Source: CAZGNZ01 sp964527215
GTDB taxonomy: Bacteria > Fidelibacterota > Marinisomatia > SCGC-AAA003-L08 > JACNLC01
Reading direction: 5' to 3'
Assembly (NCBI GenBank): GCA_964527215.1
Contig: CAZGNZ010000030.1
Location: 1-56,528, forward strand
DNA: 56,528 bases
Part shown: in pieces, positions 8,973 through 18,096 of the stretch
How positions within the stretch are numbered: position 1 is the first letter of the stretch
How the letters are laid out: each line of letters starts with the position of its first letter
Program-made: the position numbers and the translations under genes
The notes under the pieces: model-generated
Database searches by the model: none
Seen by the model: only the letters and a program-made list of their open reading frames with translations
What the model was told of the DNA's origin: nothing

Positions 8973-9151
8973 ATTTGATCAAATTTAAAGATTTCAGGTC
9001 AGGTTCGAGTGTTTCAGGACGAACAGGGCGCGGCCGATTTGTTTGACGCTGGTTTTGTTGTTTTCTTTCATCCTGTTTTCATTAAACTCAAGCACAAATC
9101 CTAACGGCAATTCAGCTATTTTGACGATGCAAATAAATACGGATCCACATC

Positions 9152-9772
9152 ATGATTGAATACACCATCAGCGCCGGCATCGGGTACGCACTAGGAAGTT
9201 TACAGTCGGCTTACTTCCTGGGTAAATGGTACCTGAAACTGGACATCCGGCAGCATGGAACCCACAACATTGGTGCATCCAATGCCACGGTAGTCCTGGG
9301 CCGAAAACTGGGATTCATCACACTGGTCATGGATATTTTCAAGGCGCTTCTGACTGTCATTCTGGTCCGGCTGATTTTCGGCAGCAATTCGGATCTTCTT
9401 TTCTGGGCCGGAAGCTGGGCAGTACTGGGTCACATTTTCCCTGTTTACCTGGGTTTTAAAGGCGGCAAGGGAGTGGCCAGCCTGCTGGGGATGCTTATCA
9501 TCGTGAACTGGCAGCTGGGACTGACAGCCGCTGGAATATTACTGGCCGTAACCTTTCTGACAGACTACATTGCCCTGGGTGCCCTGATATTATACGGCAC
9601 CCTTCCCATTCTGCTGATGATCCACCATTTCTCTATGCTTTCCATTCTCATGTCCCTGCTGCTTCTCCTCATCGGGATATGGAAACATATCGACAACCTG
9701 GAGCGCATCAAAAACAGGACAGAACGGAAAGTCCGCCGAACGTTGAGCAGTAAGATTTCGCGAGAGCACTGA
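9152..9772 (+). CDS. plsY: Acyl-phosphate:glycerol-3-phosphate acyltransferase PlsY
   Basis: Integral inner-membrane enzyme that makes lysophosphatidic acid from acyl phosphate and glycerol 3-phosphate. The 206-residue protein has five or so hydrophobic segments and the three family motifs: the SxxxAYFLGKW region near residues 17-27, the glycine-rich GTHNIGASN near 38-46, and GHIFPVYLGFKGGKGVAS near 92-109. KHIDNLERIKN lies near the C terminus. It converges with plsC, so both acyltransferase steps from glycerol 3-phosphate to phosphatidic acid sit side by side but on opposite strands. Confidence 0.95.
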   Translation: MIEYTISAGIGYALGSLQSAYFLGKWYLKLDIRQHGTHNIGASNATVVLGRKLGFITLVMDIFKALLTVILVRLIFGSNSDLLFWAGSWAVLGHIFPVYLGFKGGKGVASLLGMLIIVNWQLGLTAAGILLAVTFLTDYIALGALILYGTLPILLMIHHFSMLSILMSLLLLLIGIWKHIDNLERIKNRTERKVRRTLSSKISREH

Positions 9773-9804
9773 CCAAAATAAATCTTGCAGTCCGTTACAA
9801 ATCA

Positions 9805-9823
9805 CGATTTAAAAAATCGATTT
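9805..9823. terminator. Possible weak bidirectional terminator
   Basis: CGATTT-AAA-AAATCG forms a short AT-rich hairpin between the convergent plsY and plsC genes, followed by ATTTT on the plus strand. The position suits a terminator, but the stem is weak. Confidence 0.35.
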
Positions 9824-9841
9824 TCGAATATCCAGTGTCAA

Positions 9842-10558
9842 TCATGAAATCGCTTCACCGGAAAGTCTTAACAGCTGTTCTTCTGTCTGACTCATCAAAG
9901 TTTTCATTTGGTCTTTAGAATTGCCATCTCCTGTGGGTATTGGCGAGCCAAACCGAATGGTCACAGGACCCGGCATCATGATTTTTCGGTTCTTTGGCTT
10001 AAACCGGTAGGCCCCTTCGATCCCGATAGGCAAAACAGGTGTTCCTGTATTGATTGCCAGATGAAATCCTCCCTTTTTCAGCGGTCCCATTTTCCCGGTC
10101 AAAGTGCGCGTGCCTTCCGGTAAAATGACCACATGATATCCTTTCTGGTGGATGACTTCCTCTGCCTGGCGAATTCCCTGAACGGAATGCGAGCGGTTTC
10201 CACGGTCAATTGAGATGGCACGATACCGTTTCAGGACCGTTCCCCAGATGGGATACTTGTAATTATACTGCGCAACCACACCGGTAAACTTCCCCTGAAC
10301 CACCGAAGCTGTAAGAAAGGGATCTATAAAGGAACTGTGATTGGCCATTACCACAAAGGGACCCCCTTCGGGAAACTTCCCTTCCAGGCGCACTCTTACA
10401 CCAAGAGCAAAAAGCAGGAAACGGGCCATCTTTCTGGCTGCCGGATATCGAATGCCGCACCCCATAAAACTCAGAGGCAGCAGAATCGATGCGGCAATCA
10501 CCATAGCGGCAACACCGGTACATGAAAAGAGAAATGATACTATTCGCTTATAATCCAA
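9842..10558 (-). CDS. plsC: 1-acyl-sn-glycerol-3-phosphate acyltransferase
   Basis: Membrane-associated acyltransferase that converts lysophosphatidic acid to phosphatidic acid. The catalytic NHSSFID (HX4D) lies near residues 73-79. The second motif, ILPEGTRTLTGKMGPLKKGG, lies near residues 145-164, and PVLPIGIEGA follows. One or two hydrophobic segments at residues 6-60 anchor it in the membrane. The 238-residue length is normal. The apparent start is TTG with no clear ribosome site; the next Met is too far inside the N-terminal hydrophobic region to be convincing. It converges with plsY. Confidence 0.93.
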   Translation of the reverse strand: MDYKRIVSFLFSCTGVAAMVIAASILLPLSFMGCGIRYPAARKMARFLLFALGVRVRLEGKFPEGGPFVVMANHSSFIDPFLTASVVQGKFTGVVAQYNYKYPIWGTVLKRYRAISIDRGNRSHSVQGIRQAEEVIHQKGYHVVILPEGTRTLTGKMGPLKKGGFHLAINTGTPVLPIGIEGAYRFKPKNRKIMMPGPVTIRFGSPIPTGDGNSKDQMKTLMSQTEEQLLRLSGEAIS

Positions 10559-10713
10559 TTCAGATAACCAGCCTTTATGATTTTATGTGAGATAACAAAT
10601 CAGGAGAAAGACGCGCCATGTCTGATTACTGGTGAATCAAATGGGTTGAATCCCAAAGCAGCCCCTGAACCAGGAATTCCGTGTCAGGCCGCGTAAAGCC
10701 CAACCGGGCACAC

Positions 10714-10761
10714 TTGTCCGCCCTGCCTGCAGATTTCTTGTTCGTACAGGCGGGAAGCTGA
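10714..10761. repeat. Imperfect GC-rich inverted repeat
   Basis: Arms TGTC...GCCTG and CAGGC...GACA make an imperfect hairpin in the 207-base gap between plsC and mutY. The motif ACACTTGTCCGCCC at its left edge resembles ACACTCGTCCGCCC near 29020, and CCCTGCCTGC recurs near 36645. It may be a dispersed intergenic hairpin, or the mutY transcript end. Otherwise I see nothing in this gap. Confidence 0.35.
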
Positions 10762-10765
10762 CAGA

Positions 10766-11839
10766 TTAGAATGGGTTTTGAATCGGAATCAGGGGAAACA
10801 GCTTATGATTGGCTTTTGGAAAGGCCAGTGAATCAAACTGACTGCGGTCCAGCCAGCGCCATTCCGCGCACCCAATGGGTTGGGGACGGCCGCCCACAAA
10901 CCGGCAGTTGAATGCTGTCATATCCAGGGTGAAATGAGTGTATGCATGCCGAATGCACCCGATCTCGGACCCAACCAATATTTCAATTCCCAGTTCTTCT
11001 CGCACCTCCCGTACTACACATTCCTCAAGTGACTCGTGAATTTCCTGCTTTCCACCGGGAAATTCCCACAGCCCGCCCAGTAATCCACCAGGTTTTCGCT
11101 TTGCCACCAATATTTCTTCACATTTCCAGATAACGCCAACTACAATATTTTTATGCGGTTTTGATTTCCGCTTGTATTTGACCGGATATTTATCCACAGA
11201 GTTATCCACATAAGCGCCGCAAAAAGCATTGACGGGGCAGTTGCCGCAGTCCGGCTTTGCTGCCCTGCAGAGAGTCCGCCCAAGGTCCATCATCGCCTGG
11301 TTAAAATCACCGGGTCTATGTGACGGGATTCGATCTGTGAGAAACCGGATGACAATATCCCGACACTGATCGGGGGGCTGATCCAGCTTCATGACTCGTC
11401 CGATAATGCGGTTCACGTTTCCATCCACTGCAGGAAGCGGATGTTGAAAAGCAATGGACTGGACGGCCGCACAGATATAGGGACCCACACCCTTAAGCTG
11501 TCTGAATAATTTCGGGTGCGCCGGAACGGATCCCTGGAAATCGGACATGACTGTTCGACAGGCATCCATGAAATTTCGAACCCGGGAGTAGTAACCCAGT
11601 CCTTCCCACAATTTCATCAGCTCATCCGGATTGGCCCGTGCAACAGATTCAACATCGGGAAACCGTGCGATCCAGCGCTGATAATACGGAATAACCGTCT
11701 GGACCTGGGTCTGCTGGAGCATGACTTCCGACAGCCAGATATGATAGGGATTCGAACTTCCGCGCCACGGCATCGGATTTTCCCGCCGGTCATACCATTT
11801 CAGCAGCGAAACCGCAAATGGATTCATTTCATTCATCAT
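10766..11839 (-). CDS. mutY: A/G-specific adenine DNA glycosylase
   Basis: DNA repair enzyme that removes adenine mispaired with 8-oxoguanine. In order it has the EVMLQQTQV helix with the catalytic Glu, the helix-hairpin-helix and GPD Asp region LKGVGPYICAAV...PAVDGNVNRIIGR, and a [4Fe-4S] loop with spacing C-X6-C-X2-C-X5-C. A C-terminal Nudix-like domain that recognises 8-oxoG begins near residue 225. I start it at the ATG at 11839, four bases after the HAD gene stop; an upstream in-frame start at 11896 would add residues unlike the family. It is the last gene of a minus-strand run from the methyltransferase or Ste24 gene. Confidence 0.94.
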   Translation of the reverse strand: MMNEMNPFAVSLLKWYDRRENPMPWRGSSNPYHIWLSEVMLQQTQVQTVIPYYQRWIARFPDVESVARANPDELMKLWEGLGYYSRVRNFMDACRTVMSDFQGSVPAHPKLFRQLKGVGPYICAAVQSIAFQHPLPAVDGNVNRIIGRVMKLDQPPDQCRDIVIRFLTDRIPSHRPGDFNQAMMDLGRTLCRAAKPDCGNCPVNAFCGAYVDNSVDKYPVKYKRKSKPHKNIVVGVIWKCEEILVAKRKPGGLLGGLWEFPGGKQEIHESLEECVVREVREELGIEILVGSEIGCIRHAYTHFTLDMTAFNCRFVGGRPQPIGCAEWRWLDRSQFDSLAFPKANHKLFPLIPIQNPF

Positions 11840-11843
11840 CCCG

Positions 11844-12503
11844 TCAGATGGGTCTGTTGTCAATAGAACTGAGTAATTCCGGTGTAATTTCAGCAAGATG
11901 CCGAATGACTTTATGAGCAGGCGGCATCTGATCCACCGGAACAGAGCCGGTCAATGCTATCACGCCGGCACCGGCATTCAGTCCGGCCCGAATACCATGA
12001 ATTGAATCCTCAATAACCACGCATTCCGATGGGCTGACATTCATCATCTCCATCATTTTTAAATACGGTTCGGGATGGGGCTTCCCCTGACGAGTCATCC
12101 CGCCCCAGACTATTTGTGAAAAATAACGACGCAGATTCAGTTTCTTATCCACATATTCAAACAAATCCCTGGGGGTTGCGGTCACCAGTCCGAACGCAAA
12201 CTGCTCTCTCATTCGGTGTGCCAGCTGTTCAAATCCGGACATATAATCCAGTTTTTCAGCAAACACTTCCAGAACATATTCGCGGCCTTTGATCCGCAGG
12301 ATTTCCGCATCTTCCCGAATATGGTATCTGTCCCGGACCAATTTGTAAAACCCCTCCTCGGTTGAGCCCCTGAACAGCGCCCAGTCAGATTCGGGTACGG
12401 ATACACCGTACTCTTCAAACAAGCGCAATTCACCCTGCTGATACAGCGGTTCACTGTCAATAACCACCCCATCCATATCAAATAGCATAGCAGATATTGC
12501 CAA
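11844..12503 (-). CDS. HAD-superfamily phosphatase, beta-phosphoglucomutase-like
   Basis: Cytosolic phosphohydrolase or phosphoglucomutase-like enzyme of 219 residues. The nucleophile motif FDMDGVVIDSEP lies near residues 8-19, motif II TATP near 106-109, motif III RQGKPHPEPYLK near 136-147, and motif IV VVIEDSIHGIRA near 159-170. The start is TTG at 12503: AAAGGA lies at good spacing before it, whereas the first ATG is 15 bases further in and poorly spaced. The substrate is not predictable. It lies between the lipase and mutY genes with gaps of 17 and 4 bases. Confidence 0.88.
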   Translation of the reverse strand: MAISAMLFDMDGVVIDSEPLYQQGELRLFEEYGVSVPESDWALFRGSTEEGFYKLVRDRYHIREDAEILRIKGREYVLEVFAEKLDYMSGFEQLAHRMREQFAFGLVTATPRDLFEYVDKKLNLRRYFSQIVWGGMTRQGKPHPEPYLKMMEMMNVSPSECVVIEDSIHGIRAGLNAGAGVIALTGSVPVDQMPPAHKVIRHLAEITPELLSSIDNRPI

Positions 12504-12520
12504 AGCAGTTTCCTTTTCTG

Positions 12521-13705
12521 TTACTGGGTATCCGGACTGAGACTGTACAGAATTCGGCAGTGATTCTGATAAAGTGCGATGAGATCTGCCTCATCCCCCT
12601 TGAATTTTGAATGGCCCACGACTGTCATGTGACACATGTGTATATACTGCATAAACTGCCAGACTCCGGGAACGGGAATTCCGGTATAGGTCTGCCACGG
12701 CTCTGTTTCTCCAGGTCCCTTACTGGGTGCAATCATCGAAATCGAGTTTACCACTCCGTCGTTTTTATACCAGGTGGAGTCCGCGGGTTCATACCGGCCC
12801 ATTTTGTAGCCGTTCAGCCACACCCGCCATGTCATTTCTTCATCAGGTATGTGTTTCGGCGAACTGGTTTCCCGTCTGGTTGAGTAGGTGGCATATGAAA
12901 AATAATAGGTTTTCGGATCTGTTTCATACATTTGATTCAGCTGAACAGCCCCATCGGGAGACAGATCCCAGCCGCAGTAATTTTTCGATTTTCCAAAAGG
13001 TGAACGCTGCAGCCGGTGAATGTACTCCTTGAAATCTTCATTTTCAAGCCGTACAAGCCCATACTGATCCAAATCGAAATCATAATACTTTGTCAGACTG
13101 CCGCTTTGATACAGCCCCATCAGTATCGGTCCGTATTCCAAAGCAAAGGGAAGAATGTCTTTTAGAAGCGGAACCAGGGTTGTTCCATTGTGAGGCGTCG
13201 CAATGGTGGTTACAGATTTGACCCAGCCCTGATGTGCCTGACCGAGCAGGTCGCTGTCCTCTCCGGCAAACTTGGATTTCAGCATGACCTCCAGCATTCG
13301 GGCGGTTTGACCGCCCATACTGTGCCCGATGAGATGTACCGGATGGGCTGCATCCCATTCCGGGTACAGGCCGGGGTAGTTTTTCCCTTCCGGTTTTTGA
13401 ATCAGCCCAAACTCACGGGAATGCGCCTTCCCGTAATCCACCTGCCCGCCTTTCAGCTGATAATAGATTTCTGCGGCCCGGTCCCAGTTTGACGAAATCG
13501 GGCCCACGGAAACAACCAGTACATCAAATCCCTGACTGCGGAGGGTTTCTGCCAGATTGATGTCCCCCCCCCAGTAATGATAATTCTTCAGTTCATCCTG
13601 ACCCCATCCGATAAATCCGTGAATGAGAACAATGGGATACCGATTTCCGGCCCCTGCTGCAGAGACCAGTATCAGTAGAATCATCAGTGTCCGTAATTGC
13701 TTCAT
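12521..13705 (-). CDS. Secreted lipase of the Bacillus/Staphylococcus family I.5-I.6 type
   Basis: Predicted exported triacylglycerol lipase of 394 residues. A signal peptide (residues 1-19, LMILLILVSAAGAG) precedes IVLIHGFIGWG. Family landmarks follow in order: YWGG, VGPISSNWDRA, GGQVDYG, YPGLYPEWD and the nucleophile elbow GHSMG with Ser129. TTIATPHNGTTL and NDGVVNSISM, which likely holds the acid residue, follow. Of the zinc ligands known in Geobacillus L1 lipase, the Asp of NWDR and the first His (AHS) are kept, but the second His position is Leu. I start at 13705, where the signal peptide begins, instead of at an upstream TTG. The closest family members I know are from Firmicutes, so transfer is possible. 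Confidence 0.88.
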   Translation of the reverse strand: MKQLRTLMILLILVSAAGAGNRYPIVLIHGFIGWGQDELKNYHYWGGDINLAETLRSQGFDVLVVSVGPISSNWDRAAEIYYQLKGGQVDYGKAHSREFGLIQKPEGKNYPGLYPEWDAAHPVHLIGHSMGGQTARMLEVMLKSKFAGEDSDLLGQAHQGWVKSVTTIATPHNGTTLVPLLKDILPFALEYGPILMGLYQSGSLTKYYDFDLDQYGLVRLENEDFKEYIHRLQRSPFGKSKNYCGWDLSPDGAVQLNQMYETDPKTYYFSYATYSTRRETSSPKHIPDEEMTWRVWLNGYKMGRYEPADSTWYKNDGVVNSISMIAPSKGPGETEPWQTYTGIPVPGVWQFMQYIHMCHMTVVGHSKFKGDEADLIALYQNHCRILYSLSPDTQ

Positions 13706-13730
13706 AACGCTCATATCCTGCAGTCTCACA

Positions 13731-15002
13731 TCAAACTTCCCCAGCTGCGCCCGGACTGGAGAACTCCGGCTGATGTTTGCGGATTGCAGCAATCCGGTCA
13801 ACAGTGGGTGGATGATCCGCCCTCAGAATGACTGACAGGCGATGGGGAAACAGATACTCCAGGTTTTCGGCTGAAAGGGTTTTGAGTGCCTGGATAACAG
13901 CAGCTGCATTCCCTGTTTTTTCCACAGCAAATGCATCCGCCTGATATTCATAACGACGGGATACGGCATTCAGCACAACAGCCAGTCCCATCTCAACCGG
14001 AGTATATAACAATCCAAAAAATATAAAGCCGGCATACAGCGACATGTGTTCCATTCTGAACGCGTCAAACAAAAGTTTATTCCCGATGAACAAATTCAGT
14101 AAAAAGAACAGAATCCCGGAATGGAAAATGCCCGTTGTCAGATTCTTCCGGATATGTCCCAGTTTGTAATGCCCAATTTCATGAGCCAGTACAGATACAA
14201 TTTGCTCATTGCTGTGCTGGGAAAGAAGTGTATCATACAAAACGATGCGCTTTGATTTTCCAAGCCCGGCAAAATAGGCATTGGAATGACTGCTGCGTTT
14301 TGATCCATCCATGATGAACAGGTCTTTCAGTGGGAAATCTGCCCGTCGGGTAAATTGAAAAATGGCATCTTTCAGATCGCCGTCTTCCAATGGGGAAAAC
14401 TTATTGAAAAGAGGGGATATTACATTGATGAACAGCGGTTGTGAGATCAGGGTAAAAACCGTAACAATGCCCCAGGCAGCCAGCCAGGCAAATTCACCGG
14501 AATTCTGAAAAAACCAGAGAACAGCGCCGAGGATCAGACCGCCAAGGATCAGGGTCAGCAGCCAGCCCTTCAGTTTATCCGTCAAGTAGAGCTTCCATGT
14601 CATCTTATTGAAACCGAACCGCTCCTCAATAACAAAAGTCTGATACAGATCGAACGGCAGTGAAACCAGATCCAGCATAATGAACAGTGCTGCAAAATAA
14701 AGCAGACCGGTGGCCAGTTCACCAAAACCCAGGCTTCGGATCCATATGTCCAGGAAATTAAATCCATTATACCGGATGAAGATGAGAAGCAGTCCCAAAT
14801 CCGCGGTTGCAGATATCAAGGCAAATTTGGTTCCGGCCTGGAAATATTTCTGTGAACTGCGATATTTCTCCCCATCATACACATCCTCAAACTCAGCAGG
14901 TATTTGGGTATTGAGGTGTTTCAGATTCAGCAGTCGCGAGGTTGTCTGAATCAGGAAATTCAGGATCAGCGCAGTAAGAATAATAGCCAGATACAGATTC
15001 AC
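13731..15002 (-). CDS. Ste24/HtpX-type M48 zinc metalloprotease
   Basis: Integral membrane endopeptidase of 423 residues resembling CAAX prenyl protease 1. The zinc motif HEIGHYKLGH lies near residues 275-284, and the third ligand is probably the Glu in YEYQADAFA near residue 350. Several hydrophobic helices occur before and after it (residues 3-18, 55-75, 95-115, 145-190, 295-340). In bacteria these proteins are thought to degrade membrane proteins, since prenylated CAAX proteins are absent. The start is GTG with GGAA upstream. It is followed after 25 bases by the lipase gene. Confidence 0.92.
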   Translation of the reverse strand: MNLYLAIILTALILNFLIQTTSRLLNLKHLNTQIPAEFEDVYDGEKYRSSQKYFQAGTKFALISATADLGLLLIFIRYNGFNFLDIWIRSLGFGELATGLLYFAALFIMLDLVSLPFDLYQTFVIEERFGFNKMTWKLYLTDKLKGWLLTLILGGLILGAVLWFFQNSGEFAWLAAWGIVTVFTLISQPLFINVISPLFNKFSPLEDGDLKDAIFQFTRRADFPLKDLFIMDGSKRSSHSNAYFAGLGKSKRIVLYDTLLSQHSNEQIVSVLAHEIGHYKLGHIRKNLTTGIFHSGILFFLLNLFIGNKLLFDAFRMEHMSLYAGFIFFGLLYTPVEMGLAVVLNAVSRRYEYQADAFAVEKTGNAAAVIQALKTLSAENLEYLFPHRLSVILRADHPPTVDRIAAIRKHQPEFSSPGAAGEV

Positions 15003-15033
15003 GGTTTGTTTCCGAACTCCGTTTGGTTGGAGA

Positions 15034-15300
15034 TTATTTAAATGAGTAGTGTTTTCGTACCGGAGAGATGACGTTCCAACGACATTTCAGACCCTTGGGA
15101 AATTCCACAAAATCACCAGCTCTGATCGCGGTGACACCCTGATCGGTGGTAACTTCAATGTTTCCCTCAAGAATCAGGCAGATTTCTGTTTCCGGATAGA
15201 ACCAGTCGAATTCTGAGATTTCGCAGGTCCAGACGGGCCAGGAATGTATCTGCTGATCTTCTATTTCCCTTTGATCCGGGCGGTGAATTTTAATGTTCAT
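15034..15300 (-). CDS. Small cupin-domain protein (DUF861-like)
   Basis: Single-domain cupin of 88 residues. The segment SEFDWFYPETEICLILEGNIEVTT (split here as SEFDWFYPETE and CLILEGNIEVTT) is typical of DUF861/EutQ-like cupins, and AGDFVEFPKGLKCRWNV forms the second cupin motif. Metal-binding histidines of the classical motifs are not evident, so it may bind a ligand without catalysing a reaction. The ATG at 15300 has an excellent AGAGGAG site; the open frame upstream of it is not used. It overlaps the end of the HAD gene by 11 bases, which implies coupled translation. Confidence 0.82.
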   Translation of the reverse strand: MNIKIHRPDQREIEDQQIHSWPVWTCEISEFDWFYPETEICLILEGNIEVTTDQGVTAIRAGDFVEFPKGLKCRWNVISPVRKHYSFK

Positions 15301-15931
15301 GATTAACTCCTCTGACGGACAGGACACCCAGTTCCTGCATTTGGTGTATTGTTTCTTCGTAATCACGATGATAAAGAGCTGTTATTCCCAGCAGCCCCGC
15401 ACTGTGCACGTTTCCGGCATTGTCATCAATAAACAGAACAGATTCCGGTGCGGATCCTGCACAAAGGCAGGCTGCCTGAAAAAAACGGGGATTCGGTTTT
15501 GAGACCGCGGCATCCTGGGACGTGAACCGTCCGTCCAGTTCTGACAGGAACGGAAATTTCCGCGCAAGGGCTTTCAGGTGCTGGTTGGTGGTATTGGTCG
15601 TAACCCAGATTCGGTAGTTTTCAGACAGCTCAGGAAGATGCCCAGTCAGAGGCAGTTCGGCAAGTTCCCGGGCGGACCATCGGCGGGCAAGTTCATCCGT
15701 GTTCAGTTTTTCCCCACCGGGAAGGGCATTCCTGATTTTTTTCAGGTACTGCTCAAAGCTGATTTCTCTTCGAATCAGTTCCATGCTGATTTCGCCGGTA
15801 AATACTTCACGAACCTGATGATACGGCAAAGAGAGCTGACAGGCTGCGAAATGGATCAGGGCGGACTGGTCGGTTCCCAGCAGCACCCCGAAAAGATCAA
15901 AAAATATTGTATCCAGCTTTCTGACCATCAT
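15290..15931 (-). CDS. HAD-superfamily hydrolase
   Basis: Phosphatase-like protein of 213 residues. The nucleophile motif is FFDLFGVLLG near residues 9-18. Here the Asp-x-Phe-Gly form replaces DxDG, as in haloacid dehalogenase and YihX-type members. Motif II is TTNTTN near 111-116, the Lys is in VSKPNPRFFQ, and the acidic motif is LFIDDNAGNV near 166-175. The substrate is unknown. It lies three bases after the methyltransferase stop and overlaps the cupin gene. Confidence 0.85.
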   Translation of the reverse strand: MMVRKLDTIFFDLFGVLLGTDQSALIHFAACQLSLPYHQVREVFTGEISMELIRREISFEQYLKKIRNALPGGEKLNTDELARRWSARELAELPLTGHLPELSENYRIWVTTNTTNQHLKALARKFPFLSELDGRFTSQDAAVSKPNPRFFQAACLCAGSAPESVLFIDDNAGNVHSAGLLGITALYHRDYEETIHQMQELGVLSVRGVNHEH

Positions 15932-15934
15932 TTT

Positions 15935-16708
15935 CTATTGTGTACAGGTGTATATCTGCAGCGGATTTTCATCCGATATTCCAATTCTTTCGTACGAACC
16001 CCACGCATCCCGGACCGTGAAGCCGGCATCGGTCAGCAGACGGTTCATTGTATCCGGCCAAAGCATTCGCATGGAAAAGTGATACACCCGTTCATCAACT
16101 GCACCATCTTCCCGGTAGTACCATGTTATTTTGTTGATTTCGGTTTCCGGATCATAGTCGTTGGTTTCGTCCACCTCAACCACCTTCCCGCTGACAGAGT
16201 CTCTGTATTCCATCGTGGTAAAGCGCATGCCTTCAGGTCGGTAAAGAAACAGTGTATTGGGAATAAATATATCAATCATAAACCGGCCGGCCGGTTTTAA
16301 ATGCCGCTGAACGCATTGCAGACAGGCTTCAATATCAGAATCGGTCAGCAGATGCAGAAAAGAGTTAAATCCAATGAATATCAGATCAAATTTCCGGTTC
16401 AGCCGGAAATTCCGAATATCTCCCTGAATGATTTCTGCGTGATCACCGCTGGTCTGCAGTTTTTGCTGCGCCCGTAATACAAATTCCTCAGATATTTCCA
16501 AACCAACATATCGGGCACCCTCTCTGACGAGAGGCAGAGTCAGTCTGCCGGTTCCGCAGGCCAGTTCCAGCACATCGGGAGATTTAGACTTCCGGAATTC
16601 CTGAACCCAAAAATCTATATCATCCGTTTTCCACCAATGCTCATCATCATAGCGGCGAGCGTCATGATAAATGGTGTTTTCGTATTCTGTCTGAGCAAGC
16701 TTTGTCAT
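15935..16708 (-). CDS. Class I SAM-dependent methyltransferase
   Basis: Soluble methyltransferase of 257 residues. SAM motif I, VLELACGTGRL, lies near residues 46-56; VGLEIS follows near residue 69, then GDIRNF and FDLIFIGFNSF. The C-terminal half has beta strands rich in aromatic residues, as in small-molecule methyltransferases. The substrate cannot be named. It is the first gene of a minus-strand group with the HAD and cupin genes. A 308-base gap lies upstream. Confidence 0.85.
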   Translation of the reverse strand: MTKLAQTEYENTIYHDARRYDDEHWWKTDDIDFWVQEFRKSKSPDVLELACGTGRLTLPLVREGARYVGLEISEEFVLRAQQKLQTSGDHAEIIQGDIRNFRLNRKFDLIFIGFNSFLHLLTDSDIEACLQCVQRHLKPAGRFMIDIFIPNTLFLYRPEGMRFTTMEYRDSVSGKVVEVDETNDYDPETEINKITWYYREDGAVDERVYHFSMRMLWPDTMNRLLTDAGFTVRDAWGSYERIGISDENPLQIYTCTQ

Positions 16709-17016
16709 CAGTATTCCATTCTGTGAAATTTTTGAGTGATCAAAATTAACAGGATTGATTAAATGGATAAAAGAAGGAAGGTCATTGCCTTTGACATTGA
16801 GTCTGGAAACGGATTCTGCGCCGTGTCAAACAGATCATGATATGTCAGATTCCGGTTATAATCTGCACGCCGTCAGGCAGGCTGAGAATTCTAAGCTGTG
16901 CTGACTTTTCCCGAACCGGGCAGATTTACTCAATGCAAACCTGAATGCAGAAACCTGCTGATACCGGCGTTTTGTCCGTCACAGCAGGTTTTATGATAAG
17001 CGTTTTTGAGTAAATT
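16709..17016. other. Intergenic gap with a long-stem hairpin
   Basis: No gene is supported. A perfect 10-base inverted repeat, AAACCTGCTG (16951-16960) and CAGCAGGTTT (16982-16991), with a short inner CGG/CCG pairing lies just past the stop of the M24 peptidase gene. It may end that leftward transcript, although no T-tract follows. The region also carries the promoter of the methyltransferase group. A 25-codon frame at 16763-16840 is too short to call. Confidence 0.45.
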
Positions 17017-18096
17017 TTATTTCAGCACCATCATTTCCTTGGGAGATTTATTCAGGGAGGTACAGCCGTTGTTACGAACCCAGCAGTCATCTTCAATCCG
17101 CACCCCGCCCCATCCGGGAATGTAGATGCCCGGTTCAATGGTAACAACGTAGTTTTCCAGCAGAGGGAGATTATTCAGTTTGGAAACACGTGGATGGGTA
17201 TGCACTTCCAGTCCGACTCCATGCCCTGTTGAATGATTGAACTGAGGTCCGTAGCCGCGTTTCTCAATAACCTCCCGGCAGGCATGATCCACATCGGATC
17301 CCTTGACTCCGGCCCGGCAGGCCCTGATGCCCGCCAGATGCGATTCCAGAACCAGATTATATATTTCCCGGTGCCGTTCTGTTGCCTCTCCAATCACGAC
17401 AGTCCGCGTCATATCCGCACAGTATCCGCCATACTTTGCTCCGATGTCAAGCACCACAAAATCACCGGTTTCCAGTTTCTTGCTGCCGGGGGTGGCATGG
17501 GGCAGCGCACTTTGGCTGCCGCTGGCAACAATCGGATCATAGGCATCCCCGTCGGCACCGTGGATTTTGAACAAATAGGAAACCCGGGCCGCAATATTTC
17601 TCTCGATGGCTCCCGGCTTCAGTTCAGGCAGAATTTCCTGAAATACGCGATCAGTGATTTCAGCAGCCGCAGACAATGCTTCAATTTCAGAACTGTCCTT
17701 CACTGCAGCAATCAGTTCAGTGATATTCTCGGTAGGTATCAGGTTCAGTTTGGGGAATTCAGCAGCAAGCTTGTTGAATGCCGCCACAGGCAGATACGCA
17801 GCCTCGAATCCCATATTATAATCATGATTAAACAATCCCAATTTATTGAAAGTATTGTAGTAATCCTTGTCGATCATGTGGATTTCACAGTTTTTTACTT
17901 CTTTTCTGGACTGTTCATCATACCGCGTATCGGAAAAAAACAACTGCTTCTCCGGAAGAATCAGAAGCTGTCCAGCAGATCCCGTGAAACCGCACAGGTA
18001 TCGAATATTGGTCAGATTGGTAATATATATTCCGTCCAGACTCCGTTCAGCGAGCTGTTCACGGAGACTCTGCATGCGTTTTGTGTAAGTAATCAT
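17017..18096 (-). CDS. Xaa-Pro aminopeptidase/dipeptidase, M24 family
   Basis: Cytosolic metallopeptidase of 359 residues that likely removes an N-terminal residue before proline. A creatinase-like N-terminal domain (residues 1-130) is followed by the pita-bread catalytic domain. All five metal ligands are visible: two Asp in LDIGAKYGGYCADMTR, the His in STGHGVGLEVH, the Glu in TIEPGIY and the Glu in VRIEDD. Length and order match YqhT/PepQ-like enzymes; choosing between PepP and PepQ is not possible from sequence. The start overlaps the end of the TPR gene by four bases. Confidence 0.92.
   Translation of the reverse strand: MITYTKRMQSLREQLAERSLDGIYITNLTNIRYLCGFTGSAGQLLILPEKQLFFSDTRYDEQSRKEVKNCEIHMIDKDYYNTFNKLGLFNHDYNMGFEAAYLPVAAFNKLAAEFPKLNLIPTENITELIAAVKDSSEIEALSAAAEITDRVFQEILPELKPGAIERNIAARVSYLFKIHGADGDAYDPIVASGSQSALPHATPGSKKLETGDFVVLDIGAKYGGYCADMTRTVVIGEATERHREIYNLVLESHLAGIRACRAGVKGSDVDHACREVIEKRGYGPQFNHSTGHGVGLEVHTHPRVSKLNNLPLLENYVVTIEPGIYIPGWGGVRIEDDCWVRNNGCTSLNKSPKEMMVLK

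Noticed and set aside
16763..16840. 25-codon frame beginning MDKRRKVIAFDIES
   Set aside because: It recalls the start of a 3'-5' exonuclease but is far too short and stops at once; there is no nearby continuation.
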